A DNA stretch of 64,000 nucleotides from Dichomitus squalens LYAD-421 SS1 (taxonomy: Eukaryota; Basidiomycota; Agaricomycetes; Polyporales; Polyporaceae): NCBI RefSeq assembly GCF_000275845.1, contig NW_006766906.1, forward strand, positions 168,496 to 232,495, in the 5' to 3' direction. This document shows, piece by piece, positions 1-10,014 of this stretch (positions within the stretch are counted from its first letter, which is position 1; each line of letters starts with the position of its first letter). A program made the position numbers and the translations under genes. Under the pieces are notes generated by a model. It was not told where the DNA came from. It ran no database searches and was given only the letters and a program-made list of their open reading frames with translations.

Positions 1-864
1 GAGTCATGCATATCAGATCCAGATCTGAACACAAAGGCATATGGACTGAGTTCGTGCTGACCTGGGCCAAGGCTCAACCTCATGTCATTCCTGCTTCGAG
101 CCATGTTCCGACGATAGGGCTTCAATGGGGTCGGAACTTCGTTACTCAGGTCAGAGGTTCCCTGCGACTAGGATTGCCGGACTTGTTGCAACACATATCG
201 GATGCACGTAGTTGCATGGTCGTGTCTAGTAGACGCAAAAGCTCGACGTACGCCAGGCGGAACAGCAAATCCAAAACCATCGATCGTGGCGTCAAGTCGG
301 TAGGTAAATGACAAGTTCAGGTCGGGCGTCTCTTCAGTCGTGTCAAGTGGCTGCGGCCGGCAACCCTCTAGAGCTCCGAGCCTGATGTACCGTCGGATAC
401 AATATCGAGTTGGAGGAGATCACATAGTAGGGCAATCCCAGCTACTGCTATGATGTACCAGTACATTCATCATGCATCGCCCACACAGAGAAAAGCCCCA
501 GATTAGCAGCGCTAGCTCGGCGGGGTAAGAGAGCGAAAGACTTGATCAACGCATTGGTGACTGCTACAACAAAGCGAGAATAACATGAGAGGCGGATGCG
601 CGAAGTGCGTGCACAATGTGGCTGCATTGCGAGTGACTCAAGGGCTTTCACCCAGGCTCCAATATACATGAACATAGGTGTCCGCCCCACTCTCGGCAGC
701 GTAGCCGTCGAACCGTATGTGAATCTGACTGTTACAGTGGAAAGATGGACGGGCTTGGATAGACTCAAAGGGTATAATATCACTGGTCCCCGAGGAGGGC
801 TGTTCCGTCACCCATTGAATACGTTAGACCACACAACATGTTCTGGAATACTACGTTAAACGTG
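1..864. other. gene-poor left edge
   Basis: No open frame here reads like a conserved protein on either strand; frames of up to about 110 codons exist but show no recognisable motif and no convincing splice structure. The stretch contains the 3' flank of the arabinanase gene that ends at 865. Confidence 0.4.
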
Positions 865-2194
865 TCAGATGCTCGTCAGCACAGGCCATCCCTAGAGGTT
901 CATCTAGCATGAGTACGGAGGACCATGTCGTCGACGGACAGCATATTCGCTCACCGAACTCCAATTGATTGCATTCAAGCCCAAGCTGGCGTACGTGTCG
1001 CTGTACGGCACAGGACTGTTGACAGGGATGTAGTGATAGACGAAGATGTCCTTTCCGCTCTTAGAGTCGGTGAAGATAGATTGCCCGCCGGGAGCATAAA
1101 CGTTGCCGTGAGATGCCAGGACGAGTGTGCCCCCGGTATTGCGGAGATCCCGACCAGATGCATCTAGAAAGGGACCGTGCGCCGAGGAAGATCGTCCAAC
1201 GAACACCTTGTACTCGTTTCCAGCCGGAGGGAGGGAAGACGCGCTGAATCCGCAGCAGAGTCCTGAAATACCGTTCAAGGCTTAAAAGACGCTACAGTTA
1301 AGTGAGATGGCGTACCGCTGCTGAAAAAGAGATAGTAGAAACTTCCGTGCTTCCAGACGAAAGATCCTTCCTCAGGTTGAGGTGAAGTCGAGTTGAATGA
1401 TACCTGAACCGGTGAGCTCGTCGTGCTCTGGAAGTTGCTTCCCAGGTCGACTTGGAATATATCGCTCTACTCATTGATCAGCATACCCGTCGCCTCCCAC
1501 GATCCCGAAGGGCATACCCAGAAAGAACCTGAAGGGATTGTTAGTACATAAGTAACATCCTACGATAGAGCTGTATAGTAAGAACTTACCGAAGGTCAAG
1601 ACGGGGGAGCCGCCCTCATCAATTACCAAGTTTGGATCGATGGCATTGTATGCGTCGCCCGTTGTCGAGCGGAAGACTTGTCCAAGGTCTGTCCACGTCC
1701 CTGGGTCCATGCTAGGTGACGTCGCCAGTCCAATCGCGGATTCCTGGGAGCCGAACGTCGAAACAGAGTAGTACGCGTAGTACACTCCGTTATGCAACGA
1801 CACGTCGGGCGCCCAAATGTCATCTCGACCCGCTACGAAGCAAGCCGTACCAGTCAGCACCATCGCTCTGCTTGCTCACAGCAACAATCACCTAAATTGA
1901 TAGTGGAGTTATTCGGGAGAATAGACCCCACTGAAGTCCATGGCCTGAGGTAATGTGAGTGTGCAGCTTCCACCGGCATGGATAGACGTACCCAGCTAAG
2001 TTGGTAGCAGTGATTATACCGCCCTTATTATGGGTCGTAAACACGAAATACTTCCCATCACTAACACGCTGGACCAGACTGGGATCGTGTACGAAGAAAG
2101 AGTCGCCCGAGAGGGCTAAAGGGTCTGGAAACGCGGCAAGACTCCCTACAATGAGGGTCAAGCAGCTGATAAGTGCAGTCAGAGCGGTGAACAT
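865..2194 (-). CDS. GH43 arabinan endo-1,5-alpha-L-arabinosidase, secreted
   Basis: Predicted five-bladed beta-propeller glycoside hydrolase that cuts alpha-1,5-linked arabinan of pectin outside the cell. The ATG at 2194 starts a hydrophobic signal peptide (MFTALTALISCLTLIVG...). The spliced protein then shows the GH43 catalytic set: HDPS (general-base Asp), IDPN (pKa-modulating Asp) and PEEGSFVW (general-acid Glu), with DIWAPDVS and GSFWSDIFQVDL between. Introns end and start at canonical sites: exon 1 stops at 1992 (GTACGT donor), an 11-nt exon (1518-1528, GTTCTTTCTGG) encodes G-S-F-W, and a final 27-nt exon restores W-S-S-G-W-P-V and gives the TGA at 865-867. Reading through the last donor would instead give an unrelated tail. 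Family assignment is firm; the exact substrate (arabinan rather than a related arabinoside) is inferred from family resemblance. Confidence 0.88.
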
Positions 2195-2619
2195 GGTGGG
2201 CGATAGCACCTCCCACCTGAACGAGTCAACATGCCCTATATAGTCTCCCACCTCCACTATAGCATGTTACGTCGTCGTGGAAGTCGCGGAGAAATGGTCA
2301 TGGTTGTATGGCTGGTGACCATAAGGAAGGCGGAACGGGAGAGTGGGGTAGTCGTGCGGGCGGACCGGCGACAGTACACCTGACCGGACTGTCCTGCGGC
2401 GCTTACAAAAATTTGTCCCGAGAAAACGTCGTAGCTCTCATGCCGTCTCGGGAAAAGCTAACACGAGTATCCGGTCTTGAGCATTGTGTATATCACGCTT
2501 CCCGCGTGCTGTCGATTCGTAGTCAAGGAACAAGGAGTTCGTAGATTCATAGAAAGCGAACTATTCGAGTTCAACATGGCCATGATTTTCCTCAGAAAGC
2601 GAACGCGACAGTTCAATTC
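2195..2619. other. intergenic, promoter of the GH43 gene
   Basis: Lies between the 5' end of the arabinanase and the 3' end of the dehydrogenase, both on the minus strand. Apart from the TATA-like site at 2236-2243 I see no gene in it. Confidence 0.5.
2236..2243 (-). promoter_or_regulatory. TATA-like box of the GH43 gene
   Basis: CTATATAG lies about 42 bp upstream of the ATG at 2194 on the minus strand, a spacing that would place transcription start only a short way before the start codon. Confidence 0.45.
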
Positions 2620-4287
2620 TCAGGGATGCACAAGGATTTTCACTGCAAGACATGTCAACCTCGCATCGCCAAGCTGAGATATCCTGTTTGGTCAGCGTAC
2701 CGTGGTCGTGTTTCTCATGGACGAGCGCCATGATGCCCAACTCCACCAGATCCTCGAAGTCGATACGCCTGGTGATCAACGTCTGTAAGTCCGGGAAGCG
2801 TCCCTGTGCGAGAGCTTCAAGCATCTCAGGATGGTCATCTGCGTAACACATGCTATCTACAGGTGTTCACGTGAATTGATGTGTTCTGGTCAGAACAAAG
2901 GTTACTACGTACTGGCTATGACCACCTCCTTGATCAGTAGAATGTTCATGTCGATGGTAGGTTTCGTTGACCAGAGTGCAAGGTTCACGATTATTCCGCC
3001 GCGCCGGATGGCACCAATAGCCGTATCCATCGTCGCTTGGGAGCCGGCACAGTCGAAAACGACATCGACTCCGCGCTGATGTGTCGCCAGAAGCGTCTCC
3101 GAGAGTACATCGACTCCAATGGATGCCACGTCGAAGACTGCGGACGCGCCATGCTCTTGAGCAAACGCGCAGCGTTTGGCTGATCTTCCGGAAACGCCGA
3201 CCCAACCAGCTCCGAATGCCCTTATTGTGCTGTCAGTCACTGCACGGACCAAGTATACTTGAATTGCTCGCCTCAGAACCTTGAGGAGAAGAATTCCGAC
3301 CTGTAACATCGTCCGACATGAGAAGTCGCCAGCCAGAGAGGAGTTCAACTTACTGGTCCGGCACCAAGTATCAGCGCAGAGCACCCAGCGCTGACATTTG
3401 CTTTCTTGACAGCGTGCCATGCAACTGCCAAAGGTTCCATCATGGCACCAACTTCCACTGGAAAAGCAGTCAGAGATAGGGCAATCCACAAAAGGACGGT
3501 GTTCACGTGAAACTGCTGGCGGTAAGGGATGGACTAGCATTTGGTCTACCACAATGTATTCTGATAGACCTCCTCCTCCACCCGAAACCCCCTGAACCAT
3601 GATGAGTCGGAGGGAGGCGTTGGTGGGCAAGATTACGTACTATGAACTTGATTTGACTGCACCAGTTTCGGGTTTTCGGTGAAGAGCAGTCCAGACACGT
3701 AGGCTGCATACAAGTGATCGTAGGTTCACTAGTGACATCACTTAGATACAATGCAGACCGACCACACCTGGGCAGGAAAGACGTACACGGTAACGTCCTG
3801 GCCCACAGACAAACGAGAGGCATTGACTGCAGGTCCTAGTTCGACGATCGTACCAGAAAATCTGGCATCCGCTGTTGTCATTATTACCTCAGCTCCGGCG
3901 ATTGGATAACGTACTCATGCCCCATTACTACTGGAGGCTGTGATTCGGTGGCGTTAAGCGCGGTATCCAGTACTTTCTCATGATAGAGGTGCAAATCCGA
4001 GCCACAAACTGGGAGGTTCCGTCAGCATCATCGTACATAGCTTCTGTGTCCGACTTACTTCCACACCTATTTTGAACGAGCTCGAGTTCGACTTTGTGCT
4101 TGCCTGAAGTGCAGACAACAAGCACTCACCAAGCTATCTGCGATAAGCAGAGCTCAGATAGAATATCAAGCTAGTTGCGACTCGCAGTACAACTCACTTT
4201 TATCTTGACTTGTCCCAGACCGACAACAGGTTCTGGGATGTTGTCGAGCCGTATGTCGCCGGGACCATAATACCGCATAGCCCTCAT
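2620..4287 (-). CDS. zinc-type medium-chain dehydrogenase, (R,R)-butanediol dehydrogenase-like
   Basis: Zinc- and NAD(P)-dependent MDR-family oxidoreductase, closest in pattern to fungal 2,3-butanediol/sorbitol dehydrogenases. The ATG at 4287 begins MRAMRYYGPGDIRLDNIPEP, typical for the family. Splicing gives the catalytic zinc motif I-A-W-C-G-I-C-G-S-D-L-H, then PPVVMGHEY, the GGGGLSEYIVVD segment, a Rossmann region (GAGWVGVSG) and CAGSQATMDTAIGAIRRGG. The zinc motif is split over four exons: exon 1 4198-4287, exon 2 4130-4137 (8 nt), exon 3 4059-4066 (8 nt) and exon 4 from 4008, with introns of 60, 63 and 50 nt. A last intron restores the ending H-V-K-I-L-V-H-P and the TGA at 2620-2622. Precise substrate cannot be told from sequence; an L-arabinitol, xylitol or other polyol dehydrogenase is an alternative. 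Confidence 0.87.
4059..4066 (-). other. second 8-nt micro-exon of the dehydrogenase
   Basis: GTGTGGAA, preceded by ...AATAG and followed by GTAAGT. It completes Trp and encodes Cys-Gly and the first base of Ile; the next exon supplies ...Cys-Gly-Ser-Asp-Leu-His. The Cys here would be the zinc ligand. Confidence 0.75.
4130..4137 (-). other. 8-nt micro-exon of the dehydrogenase
   Basis: ATAGCTTG, preceded by ...CGCAG and followed by GTGAGT. It encodes Ile-Ala and the first two bases of the Trp that begins the zinc-binding motif. Confidence 0.75.
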
Positions 4288-4732
4288 ATCAGGCAGCAGT
4301 GAATGAGAAAATGCGCAAGCGCGAGATCATCAGCTATCCCGCAGGACTCTTTAAATCGCTCCTGCCATCCATTGCTTCTCACGAACTCGGACCGGATGAT
4401 ACGTGAAGCCCAGCTTCTATCTGTGCGCGCGTTGAACCATGTAACGTTAGCCATGCGACACGTGGACGGCTATGTTACCACATACCTGAACTGACGGGAA
4501 ACCTATCCGGTAAGGAATGGTCCTTCACAAACGCGAAGATGGAAAATATGCTATACGGGAGTCGCATATCCATACTGATATCCCAGACTAAGTAATGCCG
4601 CGCTACTATTGGAATCTCATTTGCGAAGAAAGGAACTGGGAAACTATTGTTACGAGAAGAACGTCAAAGAGACTCGATTGCCTAAACTGTCCGCAGCAAC
4701 CTTCCCGGCACGACGTAGCATAGGAAGCACGT
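4288..4732. other. intergenic
   Basis: Between the start of the dehydrogenase and the stop of the first BTB gene. I see no coding exon or RNA gene. Confidence 0.45.
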
Positions 4733-6251
4733 TCACTGTGATCCAGCCAGCTGGAAAACCTCATTCACCGCCCGAGCGACTAGCTGTTCATCTGGCCTCT
4801 CAGGAGGGGTGTACCTTGAGCCATATCGACGCTGCTGGTGAAGCGCGTACTCCTCGGCCCTCAGCATCTCGCGCGCTCGACTGATCTGCGCGGTCACTCG
4901 TACTCCCAAGCTCTCCGCCTCCGTATCATCGAGAGGCGTGGAACGCCGAACGAGCTCCGCGTACGCTGGACCCAGCCACGAAGGGATGTCGTGTTCTTTG
5001 GCTAGGAGGATTGCCTCAACAGGCACTAGGGACGCTCTCCTCGCCGAAAGCTCGCGGATGGCGTATTGTCGCATCTTCGTGAATTGGAGAAGGGTAGAGA
5101 TACGCAGGATGCTGACCCAATCCGACAGTGAAACGGACGTTGGGTCGAAGACACTGAGATCCCACCGCCTCACGTCAGCCGACGATAGGACATATAAAGA
5201 TGGAGGCGACGCACCCAGTATACATGAATCCCAAGAGACTGTCGAACGCCTGCTGAGTGATACTGTCTGGTAGGGGAATGGGACGATCGTCCGAGTGCCC
5301 CATAGCGTCAACTTCGTCCGATAACAACCCTCGGAAGAAGTCAGAGTGTTGCTCGAGCAAATACTTGTGCACTCTGTACAACGTGCCCTCAACCTTACAT
5401 AATGTAAATGGTCAGTCTTGTTGACTGCGTAAGCATACGGCGCATAGGAATTTGCTCACCTTGAGAACGACCATGCCATCCTGCATGTAGAACTTCGACC
5501 GTTTCGTGCGATTTGTACTCCCGGAACTTGTGGACTCTGTTGATTGCGGCCGTGACCCCATTGCGGCGACGTTCTCCACCGATCGCCTCAAGGCCGGCAA
5601 TCTAGGTCGTGAGGCGGGAGCGCCCTTCTTGCTGGGCGGAACCGGCATCTTGAGCTGGATATGGCCAGAGTTACGCACAGGGTGGGGGATGAGTGGCGGC
5701 GGCGGTGGAGGGGACGCGAAAGAAGGGAGAGCTGGGACACGGGAGACCGGCGCGGGGTTAGGTGTCCGAGCTGGGCTCGACTGGTTCGTGGTCGGAAGGC
5801 TCCGAACACCGAGCGCAGAGCTGCCGATGCTTGGGAGAGGGCGAGGACTTGAGAACAGTTCTGGAGAGGTGAAGCCAGAGCTCATGGGAAAGGGAACGGG
5901 TTTATTGTCGAGCTGTGGGTGCTGGACGACTTCCATGGATGACGATGGGCTGGATGGGCTGGGGGTGCGATTGCTGTAGTCGCCGCCTTGGATTATCAGG
6001 GGGTGCGACTGGAGGCCGCGTAAGAAATCAGGGTGCTCTGGGAGGGGCGAAAAAGTCGTGTTTGTGCGCAGCGCTGGATGCATGCCATTTGGAGGGATAA
6101 GCGGGAGGGAGCGCGCGTGAGTGGGTTCCTTGCGAGAACCAGGCGTCCACTCGTATGGCATCCAGTATGCGGGACTAGGAGGGGGCCCTGGAGAGGGAGC
6201 TGGGCTCGAGTCAGGTCCCCAGGGGGAAGGAAGTCGGCTGATTGGCTCCAT
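4733..6251 (-). CDS. BTB/POZ domain protein with disordered N-terminus (paralogue 1)
   Basis: About 460 residues. The first exon (start ATG at 6251) encodes some 263 residues rich in Pro and Ser, with no fold visible, ending KFYMQDGMVVLK. A donor GTGAGC leads to the BTB core: EGTLYRVHKYLLEQHSDFFR, then LPDSITQQAFDSLLGFMYTG, then after a third exon the alpha-helical back half (LLQFTKMRQYAIRELS, LAKEHDIPSWLGPAYAELV) and a helical tail with Arg/Glu-rich stretches. This layout, BTB with the KYxIPxWLxPAYxEL element, is common in Agaricomycetes and usually unassigned; a Cullin-3 adaptor role is possible but the disordered N-terminus replaces the Kelch or MATH substrate domains that would support it. 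It is clearly paralogous to the gene at 10015-12001. Confidence 0.82.
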
Positions 6252-6860
6252 TGACCCGCCAACGACGCGGGTAGCGAGATACTAGGGAATGAGAGGTCAG
6301 TAAGCGGGACAAGGGAGCCGGATGCCCACCGTGCTCATATGTAGGGAATGCAATGCAGGTGAGGCATGGTGGCTGCAAGTCGATCGTCGAGCGCCCGAAC
6401 AGCGTCGCAGCGTTAGCGACTCCCCGCGACCCCCACTGCGTGTTCGCCTCACTGCGGAACAGAGGATCCGTTCACAGCATCGTGCGGAGAAGGTGCGCTT
6501 ATAAGGCAGTCGTGAGGCAACCTAGACGAGCCTGCAGAAGAGGTAGCGACTACCAGGTTCATCGAGTCCGGATATACCGATTGAGGCGCCTGTACACCGT
6601 CAGCAATGAAACATCTCAACTGGAGAGCGCCGGATTATCTATCTCACCACGAACATCCTCTCATGTAGTTCTTAGAGACTTGGCTAGGGCCAGTCGAGCT
6701 AATCAACAGTGCCATGTCTTCTCGAACCTGAGTACCGAGTTGCCGCCTCCAGCGCCAATCCAGCGGGAACCACGACTTGACATGCCAATAATATCCGTAC
6801 TTCCGACGTCACCGTGCAATCGCTGCCAACGCCAACGCAAACACTGTTCTGTATCATCCA
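6252..6860. other. intergenic
   Basis: Holds the upstream region of BTB gene 1 and the 3' flank of SMP3. A plus-strand frame of about 190 codons has no recognisable motif and no coding-like composition, so I do not call it. Confidence 0.45.
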
Positions 6861-8886
6861 CTATGCCGAAACAGTATCGTTCAAGCAGGCTTCGTCTACC
6901 TCAAAAATCCCGAGACTCAGGCCGTCCCTCCATCCGATCTTGACCGCCTCGCCGATGTGATCCAAGTCAAGGTGTGGAAACACGCGATCACGTTCGTTCA
7001 GACAAGCCCGTGCGGCTTTTTCAAAGTCACCCATCGAGTGGAAGGGCGCGACGAGTAGGGTTGATAAAGATCTTGAAGTAGGATGGGGGCGCTGAAATCC
7101 TCCGATGACATTGTCACTAGGTGCACCGGCGAAGTCCAGGATTTCGACAGCCTTGGATGCATAATCTATCACAAATGAATGTCAGATTCGATGATCAAAT
7201 CAGAACCGCAACTAACTATACCTGATTGTCGTACTGCCAAGAGGTGACGGGGCGGCATATACGTCTTCCAATAAATTATGCGGTAGTCTTGCGTTATCAC
7301 CCCGGTGGCGCTGTCGTAAACGAGATCGTGCACTCGAAACAGAGACGGTACCACGCCTCCCTGATGCAGGACGCCAAAGAGTACAGCGAGGGTAAGGTTC
7401 GACACGATCCATGTGCTCTGCAAATGTACGTACGTCAATGAAGGTACATATACTGCGATGAATCAAGTTTTACCCAGAAGAGCTTGCCCGCGCGTAGGAT
7501 ACGACCGTTGCCAACCACGAGGGCTACCATTGGCGTGATGAGGGGGATCAAGAAACGAGGCTCCTGATGTGGCTGAACGGACAGCAACGTCGTTCCCGAC
7601 CATCTGACCCAGACGAGCGCTGTGAGATGCGTTCAACATGGTCACAAACATGTCCAGACGATCTATGAACCTTTTTGCATTGTCTCCAGAACGCCGCGCT
7701 TGACTTTGTCTTCGCCTCTGCTCTTCTCAGCAGTGCGAGGGTATGATTGATCCCATTCGGTCCAGAACACGTAGAAGAGCAGGCCAGGAGTAGCGATCAT
7801 AGGGAGATTCACGACGAGGTGTAACCAGCGCGGGTGCAGACCGTGTTCAGCGAGGTTGGAAGGAAGAAGATTATAGCGCAGGAAGTTGAGAGGGGTCAAT
7901 TCGAACGATGCTATGCGCTGGGGGTAAGCGAAGTAATACGTGTCTGCACACACGAATCCCAGGCCTGTGAGCGTTGCTACGAGCACCGATGGAACAACGA
8001 GCTGTACCCAGGAGCCAAGTGAGAACCTCGACTGCCGCAGGCTCCACTTCAAAACCTCGAGGAAGACCGGCAAGAAAAACGCAACAAAGGTTATCCGGGT
8101 GAATAGGCCAGAGACCGTGACAAAAGCGAGTAATGCCAGGCTACCACTGCCTGTCTAATCCAAGGTGAGCGACACGAATCGGCTGTCAAAAATTCTCGTT
8201 CGAACCTTGGTAGGTGTCCTTGTGCTCTCATCCAGGAGCAGCTTTCGCAAGAGTAGGAGAGATAGAGCCACAAGGATACTTTCGATGGAGTTTGAGAACG
8301 GTCGGACCTGATAGGTATGCATGACGTAGGACGATCCCAGCAATACCAAAGCGAACGGGCGAGAGGATGGATGGATGAGGTGGTATATGGCATAGTCTGC
8401 AGCGTGTTTGAGATGTAAACCAAGGAGAAGTAAATGAGCACAAGAGAGGAACGTACCAAGTAGGAATGACAAGGAGAGCAATGATAGTCGCTCCGCCGCA
8501 AAGACTGCTCTTGGGGACGGTGGACCCCCTAAGTATCATGAGACATGGCCCTCATCGACATTTGTTCCTCCCGCACCTCGCGAGAGAGCCTCGACCATCT
8601 TGAACGGTATCCCAGTTGTCACCCAAGCCGGAACGATCGAACGACATGGGAAGAATGGGTCCCACTCCCACGTTGACCAGGTATGCAAGTCAAGAGTCTG
8701 GCCTAGATCATGATCTATGACTTATCTTAAAGATGTCGAGAACGCCGTACCAGCTACAGCTTCGCCATTCTGGAAGTACTCGTCCGGGTGAATGTAGCCA
8801 GTTCCAAACAGCGCAAAACCAATCCTCATGAATACAAGACTCAGGTAGACTGCCGGAAGCTTCCTTGATGATAAAAGCTTGGACAT
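6861..8886 (-). CDS. SMP3: GPI mannosyltransferase 4 (SMP3/PIG-Z family)
   Basis: Multi-pass ER membrane enzyme of the ALG9/PIG-B family, expected to add the fourth, side-chain mannose to the glycosylphosphatidylinositol anchor precursor from dolichol-phosphate mannose. After the ATG at 8886 and one hydrophobic helix comes the luminal catalytic loop signature GTGYIHPDEYFQNGEAVAG with the HPDE (His-Pro-Asp-Glu) element, then HTWSTWEWDP and RSIVPAW. Further on are several membrane segments, NLAEHGLHPRWLHLVVNLP, which points to SMP3/PIG-Z rather than PIG-B, and a C-terminal portion containing IIYWKTYMPPRHLL. At least five short introns are needed; one of about 49 nt (donor GTGCGG) removes an in-frame stop near 8535. 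The stop codon is at 6861-6863. Assignment to SMP3 over GPI10/PIG-B rests on remembered family motifs. Confidence 0.83.
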
Positions 8887-9109
8887 CCTGATAGTAGCAT
8901 AAGAGATTCAAAGTATAGTCGTTGGTAGCCAAGAGTCCCGAGATGTGAGGTGAGGTGGTGGAGGTGGACACTTCACCATGACAAGTCCCGGCTACCTCAG
9001 GGCGCTTCGAAGGAACATGGGCGGCTATGTACCTGGATGGCCTACTAGGCGCCCATGAGTAAAGACTTTCGCCGCAACCACGACCACTTCAGTCCTTCCT
9101 TACTCTGCG

Positions 9110-9728
9110 ATGGTGAATGTCTGATGATACGAGCGTGAAGGGACGTTAATGAGACAATTACTGACTCTCTGGCGCAGGCCTCTCTCCACTTCTGCTCCGA
9201 GTGCAACAACTTGCTCTACCCCAAGGCGGACCCGCAGCGCCGTATTATGGTCTACGCTTGCCGTATCTGCGCATATGACGAGATCGGGGAGAACCAGTGC
9301 GTGTATAGGAATGATTTGCTGACAGTGACGAGGTAAGTTGGCCATTCCCTCGTTCAACTCGAGAGGTATCTCCCATGTTCCCTGCGGGAGTATGTTTACC
9401 TGGACGCAGGGAGCAGGTTGGCGTGACGTCTGACCTTGGCTCGGATCCCACTCTGGTGCGTGCAGACCACAATTATCTCAGGGGCAGTAGCCGACCTATA
9501 TGTCTCTAGGCCCACCAGAAGATGACCTGTCCAAAATGTAACAATGACGAGTATGTATCCTCCTTTCAAGGCGTACCTTACTATCCCTGACCCCCATGTA
9601 GTGCCGTGTTCTTCCAAGACCAATCCAAGCGCAAGGAAACCAGGATGATTCTCTTCTATGTTTGTACAAAATGCAATCATGCGTTCACAGACCCAAGTCT
9701 AGATCTAGAACACCAGCCAGAAATGTGA
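9110..9728 (+). CDS. RPB9: RNA polymerase II subunit RPB9
   Basis: Small zinc-ribbon subunit of RNA polymerase II involved in start-site choice, fidelity and elongation. The spliced protein is about 115 residues: N-terminal zinc ribbon (CSECNN ... CRICAY), linker with QVGVTSDLGSDPTL, and C-terminal ribbon (CPKCNN ... CTKCNH) with the DQSKRKETRMILFYVC stretch characteristic of RPB9/TFIIS. Exons: 9110-9112, 9178-9332, 9410-9455, 9510-9550 and 9602-9728. The first coding exon is only the ATG; the intron 9113-9177 has donor GTGAAT, a TTACTGAC branch site and acceptor GCGCAG, giving M-A-S-L-H-F-C. Any other start would have to lie inside the intron or lose the conserved N-terminus. Confidence 0.92.
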
Positions 9729-10014
9729 TGGACGTTCTGGCCGTATCGGCAGGGCGGAAGCTACAACGCTACTTGTTATCCATCGGATTCCCACTTGTAT
9801 GATAATTCTTGTATTGCTAATGCTATTCTGATGATATAGTCCAAGACCAATGCGCGTTGCCGCTTCTAACGCTAGGATGATCGGTGATGCTCCTGATGGT
9901 ATGCTACAACAGGCTACGCAATACATAGTGAAACAAGAATCCCAAGGCCCGCCCGAGACACAAGATCACGCACAATTCCTTCTTCGCTCTGGAACAGACC
10001 TCTCACGCTTATCT

